From: Cryomorphaceae bacterium
GTDB taxonomy: Bacteria > Bacteroidota > Bacteroidia > Flavobacteriales_D > Parvicellaceae
Reading direction: 5' to 3'
NCBI GenBank assembly: GCA_905182525.1
Contig: CAJJBV010000006.1
Location: 1 to 64,000, forward strand
Length of the DNA: 64,000 nt
Shown here one piece after another: positions 30,134-39,154 of this stretch. Numbering within the stretch: the stretch's first letter is position 1; each line of letters begins with the position of its first letter. Made by a program: the position numbers and the translations under genes. Under the pieces are notes generated by a model. That model did no database searches. It worked only from the letters and a program-made list of their open reading frames with translations, and had not been told where the DNA came from.

Positions 30134-31609
30134 ATGTCGTCAAAGGGTATTGTCAAAAGAAGTGAAGATTTTTCTAAGTGGTACAACGAGTTAGTCTTAA
30201 AAGCTGATTTAGCAGAACATTCCGACGTTAGAGGTTGCATGATTATTAAGCCCTACGGTTATGCTATTTGGGAAAAAATCAAGGATCAGTTGGATATAAT
30301 GTTTAAAGAAACAGGACATCAAAATGCATATTTTCCGTTACTAATTCCAAAATCTTATTTAAGCAAAGAAGCTGCTCACGTAGAAGGGTTTGCCAAAGAG
30401 TGTGCGGTAGTTACTCATTACAGACTTAAAAACTCAGAAGATGGAACTGGTGTAATTGTAGACCCCGAGGCTAAATTAGAAGAAGAATTAATTATAAGGC
30501 CGACATCTGAAACAATCATATGGAATACTTATAAAAAATGGATTCAGTCCTACAGAGATTTACCGATTTTAGTTAATCAATGGGCAAATGTTGTTAGATG
30601 GGAAATGAGAACCAGACTATTTTTAAGAACCTCAGAGTTCTTGTGGCAAGAAGGTCATACCGCACATGCAACAAAAATAGAAGCTGTTGAAGAAACTGAA
30701 AAAATGTTAGAAGTTTATGCACAATTCGTTCAAGAATTTATGGCAGTCCCTGTAATCAAAGGTGTTAAGTCTGAAAATGAAAGATTTGCTGGTGCAGAAG
30801 AAACTTATTGTATTGAAGCATTGATGCAAGATGGTAAAGCATTACAAGCAGGAACATCACATTTCTTAGGTCAAAATTTTGCTAAAGCTTTTGATGTTAC
30901 TTTTGCTGATAAAGAAGGAAATAAAAATCATGTTTGGGCAACATCATGGGGGGTTTCAACTCGATTGATGGGTGCTTTAGTTATGACTCACTCTGATGAT
31001 AAAGGCTTGGTGCTTCCTCCAAAATTAGCCCCTATACAAGTTGTAATTGTCCCGATTTACAAAAATGAGGATCAATTATTAGAAATTTCAGAATATGCTA
31101 ATTCATTAATAAAGGAACTAAAAAGTTTAAATATTTCTGTAAAGTTTGACAATGATGATAATAAAAAACCTGGTTGGAAATTTGCAGAATACGAAATGAA
31201 GGGTGTTCCATTAAGAATTGCTATTGGACCTAGAGACATGGAAAATCAAACTGTAGAATTAGCTAGAAGAGATAATTTATCTAAATCTACAGTAAGTCAA
31301 CTCGATCTACCAAATCTGTTGTTAGAAACGCTAAATTTAATTCAAAACGATCTATTTACTCGTTCAAGTTTATTTTTAAAAGAGAATACATACTCAGCAA
31401 ATAGTATCGATCAAATGATTGAAATTTTAGATGCTAAAGGTGGTTTTATTGAGGCTTTTTGGAATGGGGATTCTAAATCCGAACATAAGATTAAAGAATT
31501 AACTAAAGCAACTATTCGATGTATTCCTTTAAATGAAAATCAAACTGGAAATTGTATCCTCACTGGTGAGCCTAATTCTAAGAAAGTTATATTTGCTAGA
31601 GCCTATTAA
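30134..31609 (+). CDS. proS: Prolyl-tRNA synthetase, class-3 (eukaryote/archaeal-like) type
   Basis: ProS charges tRNA(Pro). The 491-residue protein is the short form without the bacterial editing insert. It shows motif 1-type segments around [52 protein letters not shown] (motif 2), [14 protein letters not shown] and [17 protein letters not shown] (motif 3), the anticodon-binding domain from about residue 285, and the C-terminal domain ending IFARAY. The C-terminal region lacks a full zinc-binding cysteine set (only CIP and CIL remain). The class fits Bacteroidota. A hypothetical gene follows after nine bases. Confidence 0.96.
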   Translation: MSSKGIVKRSEDFSKWYNELVLKADLAEHSDVRGCMIIKPYGYAIWEKIKDQLDIMFKETGHQNAYFPLLIPKSYLSKEAAHVEGFAKECAVVTHYRLKNSEDGTGVIVDPEAKLEEELIIRPTSETIIWNTYKKWIQSYRDLPILVNQWANVVRWEMRTRLFLRTSEFLWQEGHTAHATKIEAVEETEKMLEVYAQFVQEFMAVPVIKGVKSENERFAGAEETYCIEALMQDGKALQAGTSHFLGQNFAKAFDVTFADKEGNKNHVWATSWGVSTRLMGALVMTHSDDKGLVLPPKLAPIQVVIVPIYKNEDQLLEISEYANSLIKELKSLNISVKFDNDDNKKPGWKFAEYEMKGVPLRIAIGPRDMENQTVELARRDNLSKSTVSQLDLPNLLLETLNLIQNDLFTRSSLFLKENTYSANSIDQMIEILDAKGGFIEAFWNGDSKSEHKIKELTKATIRCIPLNENQTGNCILTGEPNSKKVIFARAY

Positions 31610-31618
31610 TACTTCATT

Positions 31619-32308
31619 ATGGATTATAAAAAAAACCAAGATCTTTTACTTAATTTAATTAAAGAAAAAAGTGTTCTTAAACAAGATGTTTTCAGCAATA
31701 TTATATTGAATTTTAAAGTATTAAAGGGGGTGCTTAAGGAAATTGGAGATGATTTAAAAGAAAAAATTGCTCATGTTGATGAAAGAGTTATTATTGAGTA
31801 TAAGGACTCTGGTGAGTTTGAAGCTCAACTTAGAGTTTCTGGTGACATTTTAGTTTTTCAAATGCACTCAAATGTTTTTAAGTTTGACTTAGAGAATAGT
31901 CTTTGGAAATCAAGTTATCTTTCTGAAAACCCTAACAGAGGATTTTGTGGTTTAATTAATATATATAATTTTTTAAACGACTCTTTTAAATACAATAGAT
32001 CTAACGACTTAGGATATTTAATAGGCAGGTTATTTGTCAATCATGAAAATCACTTTATGGTTCAAGGTAAAAGACAATTAGGATTTCTTTATAATGATTT
32101 TGTGAATTCTACTATTGATAAAGAGAAGATGAAATCTGTTGTTCAGTCTGCCATATTATATTCTTTAGATTTTGACCTTTTAGTTCCTAGTTATGACCTT
32201 GTAAATCAAGTTACGGTTAACCAGGTAAAACAGGTTGGAGATAACCTTAAAATGAGAACTGGAAAAAGATTAGGCTTTGTTTTTCAAAACAATAACGACG
32301 AAATTTAA
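31619..32308 (+). CDS. Conserved hypothetical protein downstream of proS
   Basis: A 229-residue soluble protein that I do not assign to a family. It has an N-terminal helical segment with Lys/Glu charge (about 1-55), a central beta-type region (VIIEYKDSGEFEAQLRVSGDILVFQMHSNVF), a motif NPNRGFCGLINIYNFL, RLFVNHENHFMVQGKRQLGFLY, and a C-terminal part with repeated VNQV-x-VNQVKQV. No signal peptide or membrane helix. It starts nine bases after proS and ends before the tRNA-Glu promoter, so it is likely in the proS transcript. I recall similar proteins in other Flavobacteriales, so it is probably real, with no known function. Confidence 0.7.
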   Translation: MDYKKNQDLLLNLIKEKSVLKQDVFSNIILNFKVLKGVLKEIGDDLKEKIAHVDERVIIEYKDSGEFEAQLRVSGDILVFQMHSNVFKFDLENSLWKSSYLSENPNRGFCGLINIYNFLNDSFKYNRSNDLGYLIGRLFVNHENHFMVQGKRQLGFLYNDFVNSTIDKEKMKSVVQSAILYSLDFDLLVPSYDLVNQVTVNQVKQVGDNLKMRTGKRLGFVFQNNNDEI

Positions 32309-32339
32309 TTCTATTATTTTGAATTTGATTTGATTTTTT

Positions 32340-32369
32340 TTTGCCTAACTAAAAAAAAAACTAAATTTG
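32340..32369 (+). promoter_or_regulatory. Promoter of the tRNA-Glu/rpsT unit
   Basis: TTTG (32340-32343) and TAAATTTG (32362-32369) are 18 bases apart and match both halves of the Bacteroidota consensus. The tRNA begins 19 bases after the -7 box. It is the best promoter in the window. Confidence 0.75.
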
Positions 32370-32388
32370 CGCACCATTTATTAAAAAT

Positions 32389-32460
32389 GGCCCGTTCGTC
32401 TAGGGGTTAGGACGCCAGGTTTTCATCCTGGAAACAGGGGTTCGATTCCCCTACGGGCTA
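32389..32460 (+). tRNA. tRNA-Glu (anticodon TTC)
   Basis: The cloverleaf is complete. The acceptor stem GGCCCGT pairs with ACGGGCT (a G-U at the first pair) with discriminator A. The D-arm has TAGGGGTTAGGA. The anticodon stem CCAGG/CCTGG encloses the loop TTTTCAT with TTC at 32422-32424. The T-arm is GGGG-TTCGATT-CCCC. The CCA end is not encoded, as usual in the phylum. rpsT begins 15 bases later with no promoter between them. Confidence 0.97.
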
Positions 32461-32475
32461 CTAAAAAAAAAAAAT

Positions 32476-32727
32476 ATGGCAAATCATAAATCTGCAATAA
32501 AAAGAATTAGGTCTAATAAAGATAAGACCTTAAGAAACAGGTATCAACATAAATCTGCGAGAACTGCAATACAAAAGCTACGTGAAACATCTGATAAAAA
32601 AGAAGCTAGTTCTCTTTTGGTTTTTGTTAGTTCTATGATAGATAAGCTTGTGAAGAAGAATATTATTCACAAAAACAAGGCTTCTAATCTTAAATCAAAA
32701 CTTACTAAGAAAGTAAATGCTTTGTAA
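32476..32727 (+). CDS. rpsT: Small ribosomal subunit protein bS20
   Basis: The 83-residue basic protein binds 16S rRNA early in 30S assembly. MANHKSAIKRIRSN, KTLRNRYQHKSARTAIQ and the C-terminal GIIHKNKA-like NIIHKNKASNLKSKL pattern identify bS20. It follows tRNA-Glu by an A-rich 15-base spacer and is closed by a strong terminator, so the two form a bicistronic unit in which tRNA 3' processing should create the mRNA 5' end. There is no Shine-Dalgarno sequence; the A-rich leader is typical of Bacteroidota. Confidence 0.97.
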   Translation: MANHKSAIKRIRSNKDKTLRNRYQHKSARTAIQKLRETSDKKEASSLLVFVSSMIDKLVKKNIIHKNKASNLKSKLTKKVNAL

Positions 32728-32748
32728 AAAGTATCATTATAATATTTT

Positions 32749-32777
32749 AAAAGAGCTTAATTAAGCTCTTTTTTTTT
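32749..32777 (+). terminator. Rho-independent terminator after rpsT
   Basis: A perfect palindrome (AAGAGCTTAA with TTAAGCTCTT, extendable by A-T pairs) is followed by a run of T ending at 32777. It ends the tRNA-Glu/rpsT unit. The following 216 bases to the next gene are very AT-rich and hold only a lone TAAATTTG at 32933-32940, a weak promoter candidate for the deacetylase-like gene. Confidence 0.85.
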
Positions 32778-32993
32778 GTCAAATAAAAAACACAATACAA
32801 ATTATAATTATTGAACTTAAATTCGAATAATTAATTATTTTAACAATTAGCAATTTTTAATATTAGCAATTAATTAAAAAAGATTAAACTATATTTAATA
32901 GATTATGAAAAATAATCCTAATTAAATTTGCTATTACTTGGTTTGTAAATACTGTCTATTTTTACATAAAATTAAAATTACTTTAGTACTCTA

Positions 32994-34277
32994 ATGGTTA
33001 CCATTTATTCACATGAAATTAGCCCCAGAATTGATTATGTAGTAAATCTCATTTTTAAAAATATTTTAGGATTAGATTTTATAATTACTAATGAATTAAA
33101 TGATTTAAATGGCATAGTTGTAAATTATTCTAAAGAGAGTTTAGAAATAGATAGTTATCAAATATATCCTTCTGGATTTTTAGAGGTTAATAATTGGGAC
33201 TTTCTAAATCATATGCCTATCAAAAGTGACTCAAGCTATTTTTTTTCACAATCAATTGGTGATCATAATTTCGATTTATTAAGTACTGTTTTTTTTCTAG
33301 TTAGTAGAATGGAGGAATACAATAATGAAAATTATGACAAGCATCATAGATTCAATTCTCAAGATTCTATTTTAGTGAAGCTAAATTTAGAAAAGAAACC
33401 AATTATTGATATTTGGTGTTATGAGCTTTTAAAAAATTTAAACGATAAGTTTAAAAGCTCTATTAAGTCTACAAAGAGCTTTTATCAGTTTTGCACATTT
33501 GATATTGATAATGCATATGCTTTTAAGCATAAAAGTAATAAGAGATATATTGGTTCATTTCTAAAAGATTTATTCTTTTTAAGAACTTACAAGTTAAAAC
33601 AAAGGTTTAAATTAATTATTGGTTCTGATAAAGATCCTTATGATAATTATGATTACATCCAATCTTTTTGTGAAATGAATAATTTAAAATCTATTTTTTT
33701 CTTTTTAATTGGAGATTATGGCAAAATGGATAGAAATATAAATTTTAAAAATCCAGCTTTAATAAAGCTAATTAAATCTTTATTAAATGACTCTAAAATC
33801 GGAATACACCCTTCATATAACTCATTTAATAATTTATCAACTTTAAAAAAAGAAATTTCCAGACTAAATGATATAACTTCAGGTCCAATTATAATGTCTA
33901 GATTTCATTATTTGAGATTTTCATTGCCAGAATCCTATCAAATTTTAATTGAAGCAGGAATTAAAGAGGATTACAGTATGGGTTATGTCGATAGAATAGG
34001 GTTTAGAGCTGGTACATGTACCCCCTTTTACTTTTATGATTTAAACAATGAAAAAACTTCAGAATTAAAAATTATCCCATTCGCTTATATGGATGGTGTT
34101 TTAAATGATAAATTAAAATATTCTCCAAAACTTGCTAAAAAAATTATTAACGAGCTAAAAGAGAATGTAAAACAAGTAAATGGTCAGTTTAATTCTGTTT
34201 GGCATAATGAATCTTTAAGCAATCAAGACAGGTGGAAAGGTTGGAGAGCAGTCTTTGAGTCAACTTGGCTAGATTAA
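32994..34277 (+). CDS. Polysaccharide deacetylase-like protein with DUF7033-type N-terminus
   Basis: A 427-residue protein resembling a Bacteroidota family of NodB-fold proteins. The N-terminal part (about 1-130) matches the accessory domain found in that family (IYSHEISPRIDYVVNLIFKN-type opening, FFLVSRMEEY). The C-terminal part carries FCTFDIDNAYAFKHK, an Asp-rich start of a NodB-like barrel, FFFLIGDYGKMD, IGIHPSYNS (metal-binding His) and MSRFHYLRF. The target is probably an envelope glycan but is unknown, and the canonical zinc-binding set is not fully evident, so activity is uncertain. It is separated from rpsT by a terminator. upp follows after 27 bases. Confidence 0.75.
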   Translation: MVTIYSHEISPRIDYVVNLIFKNILGLDFIITNELNDLNGIVVNYSKESLEIDSYQIYPSGFLEVNNWDFLNHMPIKSDSSYFFSQSIGDHNFDLLSTVFFLVSRMEEYNNENYDKHHRFNSQDSILVKLNLEKKPIIDIWCYELLKNLNDKFKSSIKSTKSFYQFCTFDIDNAYAFKHKSNKRYIGSFLKDLFFLRTYKLKQRFKLIIGSDKDPYDNYDYIQSFCEMNNLKSIFFFLIGDYGKMDRNINFKNPALIKLIKSLLNDSKIGIHPSYNSFNNLSTLKKEISRLNDITSGPIIMSRFHYLRFSLPESYQILIEAGIKEDYSMGYVDRIGFRAGTCTPFYFYDLNNEKTSELKIIPFAYMDGVLNDKLKYSPKLAKKIINELKENVKQVNGQFNSVWHNESLSNQDRWKGWRAVFESTWLD

Positions 34278-34304
34278 TTCATTTTAGTTCATTAAATTCA
34301 TATT

Positions 34305-34958
34305 ATGAAAGTTTATAATTTCAGTGATTACTCCTCAGTTTACAATAAGTTTCTTTCAGAGCTTAGAGATGTAAATATTCAGAAAGACAGTATGAGATTT
34401 AGAAAAAATTTAGAAAGAATAGGGGAGATATCCGCTTATGAAATAAGTAAAAAGTTAGATAAAAAAAATCAAATAACGACTACCCCTCTAGGAGTTTCGG
34501 GTACATATGTTCCGTTAAATAATTTAGTATTAGCTACTATTTTAAGAGCTGGATTGCCACTTCATAATGGGTTATTGAAATATTTTGATAGCGCAGAAAA
34601 TTGCTTCATTTCTGCCTATAGAAAACATACTAGTAAAGATGATTTTGAAGTGGAAATTCAGTATATGGCAAGTCCTAATCTAAATGATAAAGTAGTCTTA
34701 CTTTCAGATCCTATGTTAGCTTCAGGTAAATCTATGGTATTAGCTTACAAAGCACTTTTAGAAAATGGTACGCCAAAAAAAATACATGTAGTTAGTGTTA
34801 TTGGTAGTCAACAAGGTGTTGATTTCATCTCAAAAAATATGCCTGATAATACAACGCTTTGGATTGGAGCTATTGACCCAAAAATGACTAGTCAATCATA
34901 TATTGTTCCTGGACTTGGAGATGCAGGAGACTTGGCTTTTGGTATAAAACAAGATTAA
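34305..34958 (+). CDS. upp: Uracil phosphoribosyltransferase
   Basis: Upp makes UMP from uracil and PRPP in pyrimidine salvage. The 217-residue protein shows the PRTase fold: VLATILRAGLPLHNGLL, the PRPP loop VLLSDPMLASGKSM, and IGAIDPKM with a C-terminal PGLGDAGDLAFG motif typical of Upp. Its stop overlaps the start of the next gene by one base, so it is translationally coupled to a small membrane protein and probably to the HAD gene that follows. Confidence 0.93.
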   Translation: MKVYNFSDYSSVYNKFLSELRDVNIQKDSMRFRKNLERIGEISAYEISKKLDKKNQITTTPLGVSGTYVPLNNLVLATILRAGLPLHNGLLKYFDSAENCFISAYRKHTSKDDFEVEIQYMASPNLNDKVVLLSDPMLASGKSMVLAYKALLENGTPKKIHVVSVIGSQQGVDFISKNMPDNTTLWIGAIDPKMTSQSYIVPGLGDAGDLAFGIKQD

Positions 34959-35407
34959 TGAATTGGGGGTTATACGTATATGTTTTTTTCTTAGCTCATA
35001 TTAAGTTTTTGTTTGCTGCATCCATCGCTGAGGCAACAACTAATTTATCATTTCTAGAGATTTTAATTTCATCTACATCGGGAGCTTTGTTCTGTTTTAA
35101 TGTATCATTTTTTGCTGGAAAATTTATTTTTTTTAAAAACAATACGCATTCAAAAAGTTGGGGGTTTTTTAAGAACAATAAAAAAAGCATTAAAAAAAGA
35201 AATAGAATAATTATAGGTTTGAAAAATTCTAAGCTCGGTTATATCTCAATATGTTTTTTAGCTCCGTTATTTTTAACTATTCCGATTGGAACTTTTATAG
35301 TAGTTAAATTTTATGGTAATAGGAAATTAACATACTGGATTGTAAGCTTCTTCCTTATTTTCTTGTCTTGTTTTTTATCATTTCTCAATCATTTCATATT
35401 CCATTGA
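34958..35407 (+). CDS. Small multi-spanning membrane protein, unknown function
   Basis: A 149-residue hydrophobic protein with three or four predicted membrane helices (about residues 5-22, 32-55, 92-115 and 123-147), split by a very basic cytoplasmic loop (about 60-88, containing NNKKSIKKRNR). By the positive-inside rule that loop is cytoplasmic. I do not recognise the family. It is coupled to upp by a one-base overlap, and its stop overlaps a TTG start of the HAD gene. A role in nucleobase metabolism or transport would be only a guess from position. Confidence 0.65.
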   Translation: MNWGLYVYVFFLAHIKFLFAASIAEATTNLSFLEILISSTSGALFCFNVSFFAGKFIFFKNNTHSKSWGFFKNNKKSIKKRNRIIIGLKNSKLGYISICFLAPLFLTIPIGTFIVVKFYGNRKLTYWIVSFFLIFLSCFLSFLNHFIFH

Positions 35408-36102
35408 AAAAAATCAGACATTTATTTTTCGATTTAGATCGTACACTATGGGATTTTGAGACTAACTCTCATAGCGAATTAATTGATCTTTATCACACTC
35501 ATAAACTTCATCAATTAGGAATTTCCCTGTCAGAAGAGTTTGTTAAAGTTTATAAAAAAATCAATGAAAAATGTTGGGAGAATTATAGGCTAGATAAAAT
35601 TAGTAAAGAGAATTTAAGGTTTGAGAGATTTAATTTAACTCTAGCATATTTTGGTATTGATAATTTAGATCTTTCTAAAAAAATCGGTCAGGATTATGTT
35701 CTTAATTCCCCTTACAGAACTGTTCTAATTCCCCATGCAATCGAACTTTTAGAATATTTGAAACCTAATTATATCCTCCACATTATAACTAATGGTTTTC
35801 AGGAGGTTCAGCATATTAAAATGAATCAATCAGGGTTAGCTAAATATTTTAAAACAGTTGTAACTTCTGAAATGGCTGGAGCAAAAAAACCAGATTCTTT
35901 AATATTTAACCATGCATTATCTATTTCTGGAGCAGAATTAGAAAACTCAGTTATGATAGGAGATGATTTAAATACCGATATAAAAGGAGCGATTAATATT
36001 GGAATGAAATCTATCTATTTCAATCCAAATAAAGTAAATAATAACTCTGGTGCGTCGAAAGAAGTGAAATCACTTTTAGAAATTAAAAAAATCTTATGCT
36101 AA
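35404..36102 (+). CDS. HAD-superfamily nucleotidase, YjjG family
   Basis: About 232 residues with the HAD motifs: nucleophile block FFDLDRTLWDFE (motif I), IITNGFQEVQ (motif II), the Lys of GAKKPDSLIF (motif III) and MIGDDLNTDIKGA (motif IV), with a helical cap between. YjjG-family enzymes dephosphorylate pyrimidine nucleotides, including non-canonical ones, which fits the upp neighbour. The start is taken as TTG at 35404, sharing TTGA with the preceding stop, because the protein then opens LKKIRHLFFDLDRT as in relatives. A longer frame from 35368 would overlap the upstream gene by 40 bases. After the gene, 213 AT-rich bases hold no gene that I can see. Confidence 0.88.
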   Translation: MKKIRHLFFDLDRTLWDFETNSHSELIDLYHTHKLHQLGISLSEEFVKVYKKINEKCWENYRLDKISKENLRFERFNLTLAYFGIDNLDLSKKIGQDYVLNSPYRTVLIPHAIELLEYLKPNYILHIITNGFQEVQHIKMNQSGLAKYFKTVVTSEMAGAKKPDSLIFNHALSISGAELENSVMIGDDLNTDIKGAINIGMKSIYFNPNKVNNNSGASKEVKSLLEIKKILC

Positions 36103-36315
36103 TTATTTATTATTCATTATTTAATTAACCCATCAACGTTTGATACTTCGCTCAAATTCTCTAAATTTGAATTATAATTTTTTTGATTTTACCATATATA
36201 AAATCAATTAGGTAATAAATTTGAATTACTTTAAATTTTGGTTTAATCTTATAATTTAATAGAGTAAATAACTGTTTAATTATTTACATTTTTCATCTAA
36301 AAATTTGAAAGCACT

Positions 36316-39093
36316 ATGAGTACTTATAAAAACTACATTAATGAAATTCAAGAGCGTAAACTTGAAGGTTTAAATCCTAAGCCAATTGAAGGTAGTGATT
36401 TATTAAGTGAAATTATTGCTCAAATAAAGGATGTAAATCATAAAGATAGAGATGCTTCAATTAATTTTTTTGTTTATAATGTTATTCCAGGTACTACCAA
36501 AGCTGCAAGAGTTAAAGCTAAATTTTTAAAAGAAATTATTATTGGCAAATTTTCTTTAAACGAAATTTCATCAGCTTTTGCTTTTGAACTTTTGTCTCAC
36601 ATGAAAGGTGGGCCATCCATTAAAGTTCTTCTTGATATAGCTTTGGGTGAGTACTCTTCAAATGCCAATAAAGCGGCTACAATTCTTAAGACTCAAGTTT
36701 TTCTATATGAAGCCGATATGGACCAATTAGAAGAAGCTTATAATAATGGAAATATTATAGCCAAAGAGATCTTAGAAAGTTATTCAAACGCTGACTTTTT
36801 TACTAAACTTCCACAGATTCAAGAAGAAATAAAAGTGGTAACCTATGTTGCTGGTGTAGGTGATATTTCTACTGATTTACTTTCACCTGGAGGTGATGCC
36901 CATTCAAGATCTGATAGAGAGTTGCATGGGAAATGCATGTTTGAGCATAATATTGAAAGTCAAAACGAACTTTTAGCTTTAAAGGAAAAACATCCAGATA
37001 AAACTATTATGTTAATAGCCGAGAAAGGAACTATGGGAGTAGGATCCTCGAGAATGTCTGGGGTTAATAATGTGGCTTTATGGATTGGAAAACAAGCAAG
37101 TCCATATGTTCCTTTTATAAATATTGCTCCAGTTGTTGCTGGTACAAATGGTATTTCTCCAATTTTTCTTACAACTGTTGACGTTACCGGAGGAATTGGA
37201 CTGGATCTTAAAAATTGGGTAAAGAAAAAAGATTCAGAAGGGAATGTAGTATTGGATTTGGATGGTGAACCAGTACTTGAAGAAGTTTACTCTGTAAAAA
37301 CAGGAACTATTCTTACCATAAACACAAAAACCAAAAAATTATATTGTGGAGAAAAAGAACTAAGTGATATTTCTGCTGCGTTTACTCCACAGAAAATGGA
37401 ATTTATGCAAGCTGGCGGTTCTTATGCTATTGTATTTGGTAAAAAATTACAAACATTTGCTGCCAAGACTTTAGGAATAGATATGCCTACTGTATTTGCA
37501 CCTTCTAAAGAAATCTCTTATAAAGGACAAGGATTGACAGCTGTAGAAAAAATATTTAATAAGAATGCTGTAGGAACAACTCCAGGAAAAGTTTTACATG
37601 CAGGTTCTGATGTTCGAGTTGAAGTTAATATTGTAGGGTCACAAGACACTACTGGACTTATGACTTCTCAAGAGTTGGAGTCAATGGCAGCTACAATTAT
37701 ATCTCCTATAGTTGATGGTGCTTACCAATCGGGTTGTCATACCGCTTCAGTTTGGGACAAAAAAGCACAAGAAAATATTCCTAGACTTATGAAGTTCATG
37801 AATAATTTTGGTCTTATAACTGCACGTGATCCAAAAGGAGAATATCATGCTATGACAGATGTGATTCACAAGGTTTTAAATGATCTTACAGTAGATGATT
37901 GGGCGATAATTATCGGTGGAGATTCTCATACCAGAATGTCCAAAGGAGTAGCCTTTGGTGCTGACTCTGGAACAGTTGCTCTTGCATTAGCTACTGGTGA
38001 AGCTTCTATGCCTATTCCAGAATCAGTTAAAGTTACTTTTAAAGGTGAAATGAAGTCTCACATGGATTTTAGAGACGTTGTTCATGCTACTCAGTCTCAA
38101 ATGTTGGATAAGTTTGCTGGTGAAAACGTTTTTCAAGGTAGAATTATCGAAGTTCATATTGGTACTCTTCTTGCAGATAAAGCTTTTACTTTTACCGATT
38201 GGACTGCTGAGATGAAGGCTAAAGCTTCTATTTGCATTTCTGAGGATGAAACTTTGATAGAATCCTTAGAGGTCGCAAAAAGCAGAATTAACGTCATGAT
38301 AGACAAGGGGATGGATAATAAAATCCAAGTTCTTCAAGGTCTTATTGATAAAGCAAATAAAAGAATTTCCGAAATTAGATCTGGCGATAAACCAGCGTTA
38401 ACACCTGATTCTAATGCGAAATATTTTGCCGAATTTGAAGTAGACTTAGACATAATTTCTCAACCAATGATCGCGGATCCAGACGTGAATAACGACGATG
38501 TTTCTAAAAGATACACTCATGATACTATCAGAGCACTGTCTTATTATGAAGGAAAGAAAAAAGTAGATCTTGGTTTTGTAGGTTCATGTATGGTTCACAA
38601 GGGAGATCTCAAGATTCTTGCCCAGATGCTTAGAAATCTTGAAAACATTCACGGTAAAATTGAATTTCATGCACCTTTAGTAGTTGCTGCACCAACTTAC
38701 AATATTATTGATGAATTGACTGCTGAGGGAGATTGGGAAGTATTACAAAAATATTCTGGTTTTGAATTCAATGATAATAACCCTAAAGATTCTGCTCGTA
38801 AAGAATATAAAAATATGATGTATTTAGAAAGACCTGGATGTAATCTGTGTATGGGCAATCAAGAAAAAGCTGAAAAAGGAGACACTGTTATGGCTACTTC
38901 TACACGTTTATTTAAAGGTCGAGTCGTAGCAGATTCAGATCGTAAAAAAGGGGAGTCCTTATTGGCTTCTACACCAGTAGTAGTTCTTTCTGCAATTCTT
39001 GGGAGAACTCCATCAATGGAAGAATATGAAAGTGCAGTGGTAGGGATTAATTTAACAAAATTCTCCCCTCCTGTTAAGAGCTTATGTTCATAG
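36316..39093 (+). CDS. acnB: Aconitate hydratase B (2-methylisocitrate dehydratase)
   Basis: AcnB interconverts citrate and isocitrate in the TCA cycle and can also dehydrate 2-methylisocitrate. The 925-residue protein has the AcnB-specific order: an N-terminal HEAT-like domain (about 1-160), the swivel domain, then the catalytic core with GTDSHT-equivalent GGDSHTRMSKGVAFGADSG. The iron-sulfur cysteines are probably C758 (GSCMVHKG) and C842/C845 (GCNLCMGNQ). An insert relative to E. coli AcnB makes it longer, which is usual in flavobacteria. It stands alone, with no co-directional close neighbour. The 61 bases after it show no clear terminator. Confidence 0.96.
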   Translation: MSTYKNYINEIQERKLEGLNPKPIEGSDLLSEIIAQIKDVNHKDRDASINFFVYNVIPGTTKAARVKAKFLKEIIIGKFSLNEISSAFAFELLSHMKGGPSIKVLLDIALGEYSSNANKAATILKTQVFLYEADMDQLEEAYNNGNIIAKEILESYSNADFFTKLPQIQEEIKVVTYVAGVGDISTDLLSPGGDAHSRSDRELHGKCMFEHNIESQNELLALKEKHPDKTIMLIAEKGTMGVGSSRMSGVNNVALWIGKQASPYVPFINIAPVVAGTNGISPIFLTTVDVTGGIGLDLKNWVKKKDSEGNVVLDLDGEPVLEEVYSVKTGTILTINTKTKKLYCGEKELSDISAAFTPQKMEFMQAGGSYAIVFGKKLQTFAAKTLGIDMPTVFAPSKEISYKGQGLTAVEKIFNKNAVGTTPGKVLHAGSDVRVEVNIVGSQDTTGLMTSQELESMAATIISPIVDGAYQSGCHTASVWDKKAQENIPRLMKFMNNFGLITARDPKGEYHAMTDVIHKVLNDLTVDDWAIIIGGDSHTRMSKGVAFGADSGTVALALATGEASMPIPESVKVTFKGEMKSHMDFRDVVHATQSQMLDKFAGENVFQGRIIEVHIGTLLADKAFTFTDWTAEMKAKASICISEDETLIESLEVAKSRINVMIDKGMDNKIQVLQGLIDKANKRISEIRSGDKPALTPDSNAKYFAEFEVDLDIISQPMIADPDVNNDDVSKRYTHDTIRALSYYEGKKKVDLGFVGSCMVHKGDLKILAQMLRNLENIHGKIEFHAPLVVAAPTYNIIDELTAEGDWEVLQKYSGFEFNDNNPKDSARKEYKNMMYLERPGCNLCMGNQEKAEKGDTVMATSTRLFKGRVVADSDRKKGESLLASTPVVVLSAILGRTPSMEEYESAVVGINLTKFSPPVKSLCS

Positions 39094-39154
39094 TTAACGA
39101 CAAATATCTAGCTCTATAGTTTTAAATTATTATGATAATTATTGTAAATTATAA

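Noticed and set aside
36152-36183. A small hairpin (TCAAATT/AATTTGA) with a later T run, as a terminator after the YjjG-like gene
   Set aside because: The stem is only seven A-T-rich pairs and the T run begins seven bases beyond it, too weak to call.
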